Shown piece after piece: positions 47,080 to 60,500 of a stretch of 64,000 bases of DNA. The notes below the pieces were generated by a model. It was not told the DNA's origin, ran no database searches, and worked only from the letters and a program-made list of their open reading frames with translations. Location of the stretch: the NCBI GenBank assembly GCA_030704615.1, contig CM060734.1, forward strand, positions 26,784,001-26,848,000, written 5' to 3'. Position numbers and translations under genes: made by a program. Source of the DNA: Takakia lepidozioides (Eukaryota; Streptophyta; Takakiopsida; Takakiales; Takakiaceae). The stretch's first letter is position 1. Every line of letters starts with the position of its first letter.

Positions 47080-50000
47080 ATGAATTGTACACTGAGGTCT
47101 TGGAATATTCGGGGAATTGGCTTTAAAGCCACGGTGCCCAAGCGCAGACGCCCCCAACGCAGGGCCTTATCTCTTCTCAGCTCCAATGCTATAATTTTTC
47201 TGCAGGAACACAAACTAGATCAGGTTAAAATCGACGCTTTAGGAACCTCCTTTTGGCCTCCTCAAGCAAGCTGGTGGAACCCAACTATCATGGATACCCG
47301 TGGAGGGACTGCCATCCTCATTTCGCCATCGCTGCTGCCCTCTATCTCCAATGTGGAAACCTGGTTACAGGGCCGGGTTCAATGTGCCTTTACGCTACCT
47401 CAATCGGCCTTTCAAGACTGTGCTTTTGTAAATATTTATGCCCCGAATGATGTAATTGACAGGGTAGCCTTCTGGTCTTTTCTAAGACAGAAATTTTTGA
47501 GCTACCCTCTCATCTCTCACTAGATTCTCGGAGGAGATTTTAATATGGTTGAGAGATCCAGAGATAGGCTCACCAGCTCCTCTCAATGCTTATCTTTGGA
47601 AGAATCAGATGCTTGGGAATCTTTTTGCTTTGCAGTTGGCCTCATTGACTCCTTAGGAGAAAATCCCCGTGGGCCCTGCTTTACTTGGTCTAACAATCGC
47701 CAGCCTCCTCATCTACGAATGGCCCGGTTAGATAGAGTTTATTGCTCCCCAACTCCCCTGGTGTGGGCGAAGCCTCAGGAACAGGGTCCGATTCTCCCAA
47801 ATTTCGATCACGCCTGTGTCTCTGTCTCCTTTTGCTTGCCTGGTGCTAAAGCCAAGCGAAGTGGATTCTTCAGGCTTAATCCTGCCTTCTTAGCCATTCC
47901 CTCTTTCCTACAGCAGATCGGGGATACCTGGAAGTCTTCTGGTAATGACTTTGCTTCCCCTACCCTCAGATTCAGACGCAAACTAGAAGAGGTCAGAAAA
48001 GTGGCTAGTGCTTTGGCCTTGTCCTATGCGAAGCAGAGAAACAATAGAGAGCGAGCGCTCCTCAAGTGCCTGGCCCAATGCCAGAAGGTCATTGAATCAA
48101 ACTGGATTGGCCCGCAAACGATGTCATCTTTCAACCTTGCCAAACGCAATCTGGCAGAGCTACTTCAGTCCAAGGAGGATGCCCTCCGTAGAAAGGCTGG
48201 TATCAACTGTCGCGGTACTTCTTCCAAAAGGCTAAACAATGCAGAGATGCAACGACAATCAGCTCCTTCGCGGATCACCAGGGTATGCCTCTCTCTGACC
48301 CAAAAGCTATGACATCCTATGCGGCCTCTTACTTCGCTAACCTATTCAGCAGATCCGAAGTCAGCCAGCAACATACGGCCTCTAAGAAGGCGGTCTTGGA
48401 CACTATTCCTTCCATCATCTCGACTGAGGAGCTGCAATCTCTTTCGGCCCCCTTCTCTGAGATAGAGCTGGGGGATGCCCTAGACATGCTTTCTTCTTTC
48501 AAGTCTCCAGGTTTAGATGGCCTGCCGGTGGAACTTTTCAAGGCCCTTTGGGCTGAAATGAGTGGGGATTTCCTAGCCATGACGCACGATATTTTGGCAA
48601 AGGGCATTATGCCTTCCCAACTATCTCAAAGGGGTCATAACCCTGATCTTTAAAGAAGGCAATAGAGATGACATCCGGAACTATAGGCCTATTACTCTCT
48701 TGAACTCGGTGTACAAGATTATTGCCAAAGCGTTGTCCATTCGCCTCCAGCCTTTTCTGAACAAGCTCATTCGCCCCGAGTAATCTGGCTTTATTAAGAA
48801 GAGAATGATACTTGACAACATTCTCCTAGTGAATGAAGCCTTGCACCATGCGAAAGTAGCTAGTCAACCTCTGGCTCTCCTTATGCTCGATTTCGAAAAA
48901 GCTTTTGACAACATTGGCTGGGACTATCTGTTCGCTGCAATTGAGAAGTGTGGCATTTCTGGAGGGTTTTTAGATTGGGTCAAAATCCTCCTCACTTCCG
49001 CTAGTAGTAAGATTATGATTAATGGAGCCTTATCTAAACCTTTTCGCCTCTTTCGTTCTGTTAGGCAAGGCTGTCCCCTCTCCCCTTTTCTCTTCCTTAT
49101 TGCTGCGGACGGATTGGGTCATCTCCTACAGGACCGTGATGATATGGTGGGCCTCAGGGTACCTTACCCCCCCTCTCCGAATTACAGTGTAAAATCCTCC
49201 ATGTATGCAGACGACACTGTGCTGCTTATGGACAACAACTCTTCTGAAAATATGGCCTGTATTCTTAGATCGTTATCAACCTTTTGCGAGGTCTCTGGTC
49301 TCAGGGTGAACTGGGGTAAATCTGTGGGGTTGCTATCTGAGCTTTCGGCTGAAGCTGCTGATTCTCATTGTCAGCCTTGGGGAGAGGAAGACAATCTTCG
49401 ATGGATGCAGTAGGGGGAATCGCATGTGCTTTTAGGTTCCCAAATCGGGCACGGTTTAAGTGATCTCCAAAGATGGGAGCCTACCCTTGCTATGCTAAAG
49501 AGAAAGTTTGCTTATTGGAGCTCTTTACACCTATCTATTGTGGGTAGAGCTCTGGTAGCAAACCAGATCCTCTCCAATTCTTGCTGGTTCAGTTCAGCAG
49601 TCTGGTCACCTGGATCAATCATGATTAAGAAAGCGAAGTCTCTCATTCGTAACTTCATCTGGGGGGGATCCCAAACCAGACCAAATAGAAGAGCTTTGGT
49701 GAGTTGGGATCAGATCACGCAAAAGAAAAAGCTAGGGGGACTGGGCATCCTTGATCCGGATACACAAATCTGTGCACTGTTGGCAAAATGGGTGCCTCGG
49801 TTGTTCTCCAACCTCAATGCTCCTTGGAGTATCTTGGTTAGGCACCATATCTTGAACGTCAGGCCTTCTTCTTCACCTCTGTGGCCTCCCTCGCTGAAAT
49901 GGATAGTACAAGGTGGCTCTTCCAATGTTGGCTCTGAGGCCTGGAAAACAATCTGGGCTGCATGGGTTAGAATGCGTCCTCATCTTTTACAGCTCAAGCC

Positions 50001-53000
50001 CACCATCATTGAGGAAGCTTCCAGACAGCCACTATTTGGCAACTCCAACGGTGAATCTGAATTGTTGCTCAAATGTTTCGGCCGTTGGGCTCACTGGGAG
50101 GCAGCTAACATTAGCCACTTCTCTCACTTATGGGAAAACGGTGCTCTCATCCCCAGGATTTCGGCCACCTCCAACCTCTCTAATAGAAGGTCTCTGGCTG
50201 GCTGGGATTTGCTTACCAGTGATCTGCGGCAGATTGGATCTCTCTGGCATCCTACCCTGCAAATCTTAGACTGTTACCAGCCTGGATGGAATCTAATTCA
50301 TTGTCGGGCTCTTTGGCCTTCTATGCCATATCCAGATCGGATAATCTCCTCCAGGGCTGGATTTTCCAAGTCAGGGACTCGGGGGCCCTCTTCTCCCCTA
50401 TTCCAGGAAACATGAAAGAAGACCTTTGCTTTCCCATTCGGGTTATTTGTATGGCTACTGGTGAAGTGAACCCTTCGCTGGATCAAGGAAGACACTCAAA
50501 CCCTCATCTTCATTGGTTCCTTCGTGCGCCAATCACTCTTTCGCAGTTTGACCCAGGCGAATGGGTTTGGAAAGACAGAAAACAGATCCCCTTTTTCAAG
50601 TACTCAGTCAAGCTCGGGGCCTCGCTGCTCGAACCCGCCAATTCTATGGATGCCAAATGGTCAGCCAAGTGGTCTCATCTAGCGGATTGCCCTTCTTGGA
50701 GATGCATTTGGAAAGATGTGTGGAGGAAAGAAAGAGCTGCTAAAATCAGTGGATTCTTATGGAAACTAGCTAATAGGATCCTTCCTGTCAAGGCTCACTT
50801 CCCGGATGGCCACATGGGTTGCTCTTCTTGTGGTCTGCAGGCAGTAGAGACAATTGAGCACTGCTTGTTTTATTGCCCTCTGGCTGCTGCTGTCTGGTCT
50901 CATGTTTTGACTTTCTACGGTCAATGGAAACAACCATCGTCTCCCTGTCCTTCCATTTTGCTTTTTGCTGCTAGCAGCTGACAATGACAGCCTACAATTG
51001 TTCCAACAAACACCCAACCCTACTTATCACCCATGTATAATTCAACATGCATCTTAGGGCCAAGTCTGATGAGAGGGAAAAACAGGCTGAAATGTGCCCT
51101 CACCACATTGTCCTTGACCCATGGAGGATTTGACCGACCATCAACCCAAAAGGACCTCTTGTGTGTGTAGTTTGTCTGTAGTCAGGTAATGTCAGATTGG
51201 TCTGTGAGAACCACCACGGTGCAGCTGAGCAGGCAGAGATTGAAACACGGCCTGCTAAGACCTACAAGCTGACTCTCCCAAGAACCTTGTAAACATTAGG
51301 AAGAATACCAAATCATGGTACTCACAGGAGTCAAGAGCCCACCTTTGCAGGATGGACAAACTTCTTCACATCGTACATTAAGAAAAGCCACACCTAGTGA
51401 TTGCAGTTGTCCCACCATCGTGAAAGATCGGTATAAAAAGATTGAAAGCAATCAAAAATTCATTTGAACATCGAACAATGGGTTCACCCTTTGAATCAAT
51501 TTTGATTGACGTGATACTCCACACGTACCTCTGACAAGGTATGTCCAACACACTCGCAATGTTTGAAAGCAATCAAAAATCATTTGAACATCGAACGATG
51601 GGTTCACCCTTTCAATCAATTTTGATTGACTTCATACTTGAGAGGAGCATGTGACAAGGTATGTCCAACACACTCGCAATGTTTGAAAGCAATCAAAAAT
51701 CATTTGAACATCGAACGATGGGTTCACCCTTTCAATCAATTTTGATTGACTTCATACTTGAGAGGAGCATGGGACAAGGTATGTTTAACACACTCGCAAA
51801 GATTGAAAGCAATCAAAAATCATTTCAACATCAAACGATGGGTTCACCCTTTCAATCAATTTTGATTGACTTCATACTTGAGAGGAGCATGTGACAAGGT
51901 ATGTCCAACACACTCGCAAAGATTGAAAGCAATCAAAAATACATTTAAACATCGAACGATCGGTTCACCCTTTCGATCAATTTTGATTGACGTCATACTT
52001 GAGAGGAGCATGTGACAAGGTATGTCCAACACACTCGCAATGTTTGAAAGCAATCAAAAATCATTTGAACATCGAACGATGGTTCACCCTTTGAATCAAT
52101 TTCGATTAACCTGATACTCGACACGTACCTGTGACAAGGTATGTCCAACACACTCGCAATGTTTGAAAGCAATCAAAAATCATTTGAACATCGAACGATG
52201 GGTTCACCCTTTCAATCAATTTTGATTGACTTCATACTTGAGAGGAGCACGTGACAAGGTATGTTTAACACACTCGCAAAGATTGAAAGCAATCAAAAAT
52301 CATTTCAACATCGAACGATGGGTTCACCCTTTCAATCAATTTTGATTGACTTCATACTTGAGAGGAGCATGTGACAAGGTATGTCCAACACACTCGCAAA
52401 GATTGAAAGCAATCAAAAATACATTTAAACATCCAACGATCGGTTCACCCTTTCAATCAATTTTGATTGACGTCATACTTGAGAGGAGCATGTGACAAGG
52501 TATGTCCAACACACTCGCAATGTTTGAAAGCAATCAAAAATCATTTGAACATCGAACGATGATTCACCCTTTGAATCAATTTCGATTGACGTGATACTCC
52601 ACACGTACCTCTTACAAGGTATGTCCAATACAATTTTTCCCAAGGTAGTCTTTGGTCTGATTGCCCTGTCTGGGCCACGATCAGGGCTCACACCTTATGG
52701 CAGCTCTGGAAGGCAAGATGTGCTCATATCTTTGCTGGGAAGCCGAGCAAGGTGAGAGTAATTTTGGGATTGGTTCACTCAGACCTGTTGTCTGAGGCCC
52801 GTAAGGCGTGGTGGGTGTTGAGGGAAGCTCTTTGCAGGGCTGACAACAGAAAACAAGACCAATTCTCGATCACTTCGACAACACTTGGGGCAAGGGTGCA
52901 GCCATCTGCTTCAGAGGTTCTTACACAGACAAAATTCAATGGAAGGACGCCATCCCTGCAAGATGGGAGCTCCTTTAGTTCGCTTTGTTCACCTGCAATC

Positions 53001-53099
53001 GGCGAGGAGTCTGAGGTCAACCGCCAGTCCATCAGAACTACTAGATCTAGGACTCAATTGTCATTTGTTCCCCCCAAGAGGAAACGTGGGAGTTTCTAA
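47080..53099 (+). pseudogene. LINE ORF2: endonuclease and reverse transcriptase, broken
   Basis: Endonuclease domain from the ATG at 47080: SWNIRGIG, FLQEHKL, then TAG at 47521-47523 followed by ILGGDFNMV, and a late RLDRVYCSP and NFDHACVSVSF. Reverse transcriptase: KSPGLDGLPVELFK, NYRPITLLNSVYKIIAK, LDFEKAFDNIGWDYL, RQGCPLSPFLF and the catalytic MYADDTVLLM. C-terminal zinc-binding region: WRKERAAKISGFLWKL and CSSCGLQAVETIEHCLFYCP. Further stops at 48781-48783 and about 49411; frameshifts near 48212, 48630 and between 50290 and 50410. Reading resumes after the satellite insert at about 52628 (WQLWKARCAHIFAGK). The role in a working element is target-primed reverse transcription. Confidence 0.85.
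50979..52627 (-). repeat. Satellite-bearing insertion inside the LINE
   Basis: About 450 bp of unidentified sequence (50979-51440), then about ten ~120-bp satellite monomers (51441-52625) in the orientation opposite to the main array. The LINE coding sequence continues on both sides (FYGQWKQ before; SLWSDCPVWA after). Monomers show AATCAATTTTGATTGA and GACAAGGTATGTCCAACACA. No clear target duplication. Confidence 0.85.
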
Positions 53100-53439
53100 T
53101 TCCTCTTCCCGAGGGCTCCGTTCCTTGGGACGATAGCTCTTGGTGTTTCTCTCAGATTTCGAGATACTAGCTCTTCTCAATAGTCCTTCCGACACCACTG
53201 CCTCTGATACCTTGCGATATCCTTTGCACTCTCCCTGTAGGCAGTTTCTACGATCTGTTCACAAGCTAGCTCCATTTGGGCTCGTTTTTCTCTGTAGTTT
53301 GGTTATGAAGCGGAGACTTCCTGGATCAGCCTCTATGGCACTACATCAGAGGTTATTTTGTCCTCTTTGTATTCTTTTGTCCCCCTGATATAAAGTTTAA
53401 GGGCTTCCATCCCCTTTAATTTGTTTTTAAAAAAAATAC

Positions 53440-54568
53440 TTCAAATTTATTTAAATTCGTTGAAGGGTGAGGGCGATGTTGGGGAAGAAAATGTTTTTTT
53501 TTTTTTGGTTGAATCTTTGCACATGTGTTGCATACATATTCAAGCACATGCGGGCAAAATATGAGCTTCAACCACATCTGTTCAATGGGTGGGATAGCCG
53601 TTCACCCATGAGATGATTTCTTTTCCCCGATGAATAAAATTGGATGACAGGTGAACGTGTCATTGGCCCATTCAATGAATTTCAATTGATCTCATATTAT
53701 TCCGGGACCTGTGACACGGTATACTAAACATACTGCCAGAATTTCAAAGCAAACAAAAAACATTTGGATGGTCAACCATCTGTTGGCCCATTGAACGAAT
53801 TTCGTTTGATCTCATATTACTCTATGACATGTTAGATGGTCTACTGAACATACTGGCAAAGTCTCAAAACAAACAAAAATCATTTGGATGGGCAACCATC
53901 CGTTGAGCCATTGAAAGAATTTCGATTGATCTCCTATTAGTCGGGCACATGTGAGATGATATCTCAAACATACTGGCAAAGTTTTAAAAAAAACAAAAAT
54001 CATTTGGATGGGCAACCATCCATTGGGCCATTGGATGAATTTCGTTTAATTTCCTTTTACTCTGAGACCCGTTTGACTGCGTTTCGTCACCACATGAATT
54101 TTTTTAAATTCCATTATTGAGCCATATGCTTAATGACAACATATGTCATATGCGTGCAAAACCTGGGAGTGAACAAAAGTCATATGGACCCAAAACCACA
54201 TTTTTTCCCTCATTTGCACTCCAAAGTTGATTTGTCTTCAACTTCATGTACTCTTCATAGAGAGTTCTGCAATATTGAGTGAAGAAAACTTTTTATTTGC
54301 CTCCCATTTTTTTTTGGTCCAAGTTTTCGCATGGATGTAGTGGTGTGATGATTGAATTCACCAAACAAAATTGAGCCAAAAATAAAATCATTGCGTAGCA
54401 GAAACCCGCAATGAAAGACATTCCAAATCTAATTATTTACTTAAAATTCATTTAAATTCGATTTTATTCAAAATTGGTTGAAGGGTGAGTGCGTCGTTGG
54501 GGAGGCAAATGTTTTTTTTTCCTGTTGAATCTCTGCACATGTGTTGCACACATATTCAAGCACATGAA
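53440..54568 (+). repeat. Diverged satellite with duplicated ~130-bp flank
   Basis: Four diverged monomers at about 53640-54065 (GGATGGNCAACCATC, TTTCGTTTGATCTC) in the same orientation as those at 44.4 kb. A segment of about 130 bp at 53438-53558 (GTTGAAGGGTGAG, a T run, TGTTGAATCT-like, TATTCAAGCACATG) is repeated in direct orientation at 54430-54568, about 1.0 kb away, just before the orientation of the satellite flips. Confidence 0.7.
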
Positions 54569-57500
54569 TTTTTGATTGCTTTCAATCTTTGCGAGTGTGT
54601 TGGACATACCTTATCACATGCTCCTCTCAAGTATGTAGTCAATCAAAATTGATTGAAAGGGTGAACCCATCGTTCGATGTTCAAATGATTTTTGATTCCT
54701 TTCAAAAAATTGCGAGTGTATTGGACATACCTTGTAAGAGGTACGTGTCGAGTATCAAGTCAATCGAAATTGATTCAAAGGGTGAACCCATCCTTCGATG
54801 TTCAAATGAATTTTTGATTGCTTTCAATCTTTGCGAGTGTGTTGGACATACCTTGTCACATGCTCCTCTCAAGTATGAATTCAATCAAAATTGATTGAAA
54901 GGGTGAACCTATCGTTCGATGTTCAAATGATCTTTGATTGCTTTCAAACATTGCGAGTGTGTTGGACATACCTTGTCAGAGGTATGTGTCGAATATCAGG
55001 TAAATCAAAATTGATTGAAAGGGTAAACCCATCGTTCCATCTTCAAATGATTTTTGATTGCTTTCAAACATTGCGAGTGTGTTGGACATACCTTGTCAAA
55101 TGCTCCTCTCAAGTATGAATTCAATCAAAATTGATTGAAAGGGTGAACCCATCGTTCGATGTTCAAATGATTTTTATTGCTTTCAATCTTTGCATGTGTG
55201 TTGGACATACCTTGTCAGAGGTACGTGTCGAGTATCAGGTCAATCAAAATTGATTCAAAGGGTGAACCATCGTTCGATGTTCAAATGAATTTTTGATTGC
55301 TTTCAATCTTTGCGAGTGTGTTGGACATACCTTCTCACATGCTCCTCTCAAGTATGAAGTCAATCAAAATTGATTGAAAGGGTGAACCTATCGTTCGATG
55401 TTCAAATGATCTTTGATTGCTTTCAAACATTGCGAGTGTGTTGGACATACCTTGTCAAAGGTATGTGTCGACTATCAGGTCAATCGAAATTGATTCAAAG
55501 GGTGAACCCATCGTTCGATGTTCAAATGAATTTTTGATAGCTTTCAATCTTTGCGAGTGTGTTGGACATACCTTGTCACATGCTCCTCTCAAGTATGAAG
55601 TCAATCAACATTGATTGAAAGGGTGAACCTATCGTTCGATGTTCAAATGATCTTTGATTGCTTTCAAACATTGCGAGTGTGTTGGACATACCTTGTCTGA
55701 GGTAGGTGTCGAATATCAGGTCAATCAAAATTGATTGAAAGGGTGATCCCATCGTTCGATGTTCAAATGATTTTTGATTGCTTTCAAACATTGCGAGTGT
55801 GTTGGACATACCTTGTCAAATGCTCCTCTCAAGTATGAATTCAATCAAAATTGATTGAAAGGGTGAACCCATCGTTCGATGTTCAAATGATTTTTCATTG
55901 CTTTCAAACATTGCGAGTGTGTTGGACATACCTTGTCAGAGGTACGTGTCGAGTATCAGGTTAATCGAAATTGATTCAAAGGGTCAACCCATCGTTCGAT
56001 GTTCAAATGAATTTTTGATTGCTTTCAATCTTTGCGAGTGTGTTGGACATACCTTGTTAGAGGTTTGTGTCGAGTATCAGGTCAATCAAAATTGATTGAA
56101 AGGGTGAACCTATCGTTCGATGTTCAAATGATCTTTGAATTCTTTCAAACATTGCGAGTGTATTGGACATACCTTGTCAGAGGTATGTGTCGAATATCAG
56201 GTCAATCAAAATTGATTGAAAAGGTCAACCCATCGTTGGATGTTCAAATGATTTTTGATTGCTTTCAAACATTAGGAGTGTGTTGGACATACCTTGTCAA
56301 ATGCTCCTCTCAAGTATGAATTCAATCAAAATTGATTGAAAGGGTGAACCCATCGTTCGATGTTCAAATGATTTTTGATTGCTTTCAAACATTGCGAGTG
56401 TGTTGGACATACCTTGTCAGAGGTACGTGTGGAGTATCAGGTCAATCGAAATTCATTCAAAGGGTCAACCCATCGTGCGATGTTCAAATGGATTTTTGAT
56501 TGCTTTCAATCTTTGCATGTGTGTTGGACATACCTTGTCACATGCTCCTCTCAAGTATGAAGTCAATCAAAATTGATTGAAAGGGTGAACCCATCGTTCG
56601 ATGTTCAAATGATTTTTGATTGCTTTCAAACATTGCGAGTGTGTTGGACTTACCTTGTCAGAGGTACGTGTGGAGTATTAGGTCAATCGAAATTGATTCA
56701 AAGGGTGAACCCATCGTTCGATGTTCAAATGAATTTTGATTGCTTTCAATCTTTGCATGTGTGTTGGACATACCTTGTCACATGCTCCTCTCAAGTATGA
56801 ATTCAATCAAAATTGATTGAAAGGGTGAACCTATCGTTCGATGTTCAAATGATCTTTGATTGCTTTCAAACATTGCGGGTGTGTTGGACATACCTTGTCA
56901 GAGGTACGTGTCGAGTATCAAGTCAATCGAAATCGATTCAAAGGGTGAACCCATCGTTCGATGTTCAAATGAATTTTTGATTGCTTTCAATCTTTGCGAG
57001 TGTGTTGGACTTACCTTGTTAGAGGTACATGTGGAGTATCAGGTCAATCAAAATTGATTCAAAGGGTGAACCCATCGTTCGATGTTCAAATGAATTTTTG
57101 ATTGCTTTCAATCTTTGCGAGTGTGTCGGACATACCTTGTCACATGCTCCTCTCAAGTATGAAGTCAATCAAAAGTGATTGAAAGGGTGAACCTATCGTT
57201 CGATGTTCAAATGATCTTTGATTGCTTTCAAACATTGCGAGTGTGTTGGACATACCTTGTCACATGCTCCTCTCAAGTATGAAGTCAATCAAAACTGATT
57301 GAAAGGGTGAACCTATCGTTCGATGTTCAAATGATCTTGACTGCTTTCAAACATTGCGAGTGTGTTGGACATACCTTGTCAGAGGTACGTGTGGAGTATC
57401 AGGTCAATCGAAATTGTTTGAAAGGGTGAACCCATCGTTCGATGTTCAAATGAATTTTTGATTGCTTTCAATCTTTGCATGAGTGTTGGACATACCTTGT

Positions 57501-60500
57501 CACATGCTCCTCTCAAGTATGAAGTCAATCAAAATTGATTGAAAGGGTGAACCCATCGTTCGATGTTCCAATGATTTTTGATTGCTTTCAAACATTGCGA
57601 GTGTGTTGGACATACCTTGTCAGAGGTACGTGTAGAGTATAAGGTCAATCGAAATTGATTCAAAGGGTGAACCCATCGTTCGATGTTCAAATGAATTTTT
57701 GATTGCTTTCAATCTTTGCATGTGTGTTGGACATACCTTGTCACATGCTCCTCTCAAGTATGAAGTCAATCAAAATTGATTGAAAGGGTGAACCTATCGT
57801 TCGATGTTCAAATGATCTTTGATTGCTTTCAAACATTGCGAGTGTGTTGGACATACCTTGTCAGAGGTACGTGTCGAGTATCAGGTCAATCGAAATTGAT
57901 TCAAAGGGTGAACCCATCGTTCAATATTCAAATGATTTTTGATTGCTTTCAAACATTGCGAGTGTGTTGGACATACCTTGTCAAATGCTCCTCTCAAGTA
58001 TGAAGTCAATCAAATTGATTGAAAGGGTGAACCCATCGTTCGATGTTCGAATGATTTTTGATTGCTTTCAAACATTGTGAGTGTGTTGGATATACCTTGT
58101 CAGAGGTACGTGTCGAGTATCAGGTCAATCGAAATTGATTCAAAGGGTGAACCCATCGTTCGATGTTCAAATGAATTTTTGATTGCTTTCAATCTTTGCG
58201 AGTGTGTTGGACATACCTTGTCACATGCTCCTCTCAAGTATGAAGTCAATCAAAATTGATTGAAAGGGTGAACCCATCGTTCGATGTTCAAATGATTTTG
58301 ATTGCTTTCAAACATTGCGAGTGTGTTGGACATACCTTGTCAAATGCTCATCTCAAGTATGAATTCAATCAAAATTGATTGAAAGGGTGAACCCATCGTT
58401 CGATGTTCAAATGAATTTTTGATTGCTTTCAAACATTGCGAGTGTGTTGGACATACCTCGTCAAAGGTACGTGTCGAGTATCAGGTCAACCGAAATTGAT
58501 TCAAAGGGTGAACCCATCGTTCGATGTTCAAATGAAATTTTGATTGCTTTCAATCTCTGCGAGTGTGTTGGACATACCTTGTCACATGCTCCTCTCAAGT
58601 ATGAAGTCAATCAAAATTGATTGAAACGGTGAACCTATCGTTCGATGTTCAAATGATCTTTAATTTCTTTCAAACATTGCGAGTGTGTTGGACATACCTT
58701 GTCAAAGGTATGTGTCGACTATCAGGTCAATCGAAATTGATTCAAAGGGTGAACCCATCGTTCGATGTTCAAATGAATTTTGATAGCTTTCAATCTTTGC
58801 GAGTGTGTTGGACATACCTTGTCACATGCTCCTCTCAAGTATGAAGTCAATCAACATTGATTGAAAGGGTGAACCTATCGTTCGATGTTCAAATGATCTT
58901 TGATTGCTTTCAAACATTGCGAGTGTGTTGGACATACCTTGTCTGAGGTAGGTGTCGAATATCAGGTCAATCAAAATTGATTGAAAGGGTGATCCCATCG
59001 TTCGATGTTCAAATGATTTTTGATTGCTTTCAAACATTGCGAGTGTGTTGGACATACCTTGTCAAATGCTCCTCTCAAGTATGAATTCAATCAAAATTGA
59101 TTGAAAGGGTGAACCCATCGTTCGATGTTCAAATGATTTTTCATTGCTTTCAAACATTGCGAGTGTGTTGGACATACCTTGTCAGAGGTCCGTGTCGAGT
59201 ATCAGGTTAATCGAAATTGATTCAAAGGGTCAACCCATCGTTCGATGTTCAAATGAATTTTTGATTGCTTTCAATCTTTGCGAGTGTGTTGGACATACCT
59301 TGTCACATGCTCCTCTCAAGTATGAAGTCAATCAACATTGATTGAAAGGGTGAACCTATCGTTCGATGTTCAAAATGATCTTGATTGCTTTCAAACATTG
59401 CGAGTGTGTTGGACATACCTTGTCTGAGGTAGGTGTCGAATATCAGGTCAATCAAAATTGATTGAAAGGGTGATCCCATCGTTCGATGTTCAAATGATTT
59501 TTGATTGCTTTCAAACATTGCGAGTGTGTTGGACATACCTTGTCAAATGCTCCTCTCAAGTATGAATTCAATCAAAATTGATTGAAAGGGTGAACCCATC
59601 GTTCGATGTTCAAATGATTTTTCATTGCTTTCAAACATTGCGAGTGTGTTGGACATACCTTGTCAGAGGTACGTGTCGAGTATCAGGTTAATCGAAATTG
59701 ATTCAAAGGGTCAACCCACGTTCGATGTTCAAATGAATTTTTGATTGCTTTCAATCTTTGCGAGTGTGTTGGACATACCTTGTAGAGGTTTGTGTCGAGT
59801 ATAAGGTCAATCAAAATTGATTGAAAGGGTGAACCTATCGTTCGATGTTCAAATGATCTTTGAATTCTTTCAAACATTGCGAGTGTATTGCACATACCTT
59901 GTCAGAGGTATGTGTCGAATATCAGGTCAATCAAAATTGATTGAAAGGGTCAACCCATCGTTGGATGTTCAAATGATTTTTGATTGCTTTCAAACATTAG
60001 GAGTGTGTTGGACATACCTTGTCAAATGCTCCTCTCAAGTATGAATTCAATCAAAATTGATTGAAAGGGTGAACCCATCGTTCGATGTTCAAATGATGAT
60101 TTTGATTGCTTTCAAACATTGCGAGTGTGTTGGACATACCTTGTCAGAGGTACGTGTGGAGTATCAGGTCAATCGAAATTCATTCAAAGGGTCAACCCAT
60201 CGTGCGATGTTCAAATGGATTTTTGATTGCTTTCAATCTTTGCATGTGTGTTGGACATACCTTGTCACATGCTCCTCTCAAGTATGAAGTCAATCAAAAT
60301 TGATTGAAAGGGTGAACCCATCGTTCGATGTTCAAATGATTTTTGATTGCTTTCAAACATTGCGAGTGTGTTGGACTTACCTTGTCAGAGGTACGTGTGG
60401 AGTATTAGGTCAATCGATAATTGATTTCAAAGGGTGAAACCCATCGTTCGATGTTCAAATGAATTTTTGATTGCTTTCAATCTTTGCATGTGTGTTGGAC

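Larger units (their letters stand above)
44990..53439 (+). mobile_element. L1-like LINE retrotransposon, defective and interrupted
   Basis: Order: GC-richer 5' segment, ORF1 with a zinc knuckle, ORF2 with apurinic endonuclease, reverse transcriptase and a C-terminal zinc-binding (zf-RVT) region, a 3' tail and an A-rich end (TTTTTAAAAAAAA, about 53425-53437). A 1.65-kb satellite-bearing insert (about 50979-52627) splits ORF2 in its last part. Several stops and frameshifts make it inactive. The 5' border is set where base composition changes and is approximate; the target duplication was not found. Confidence 0.85.
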
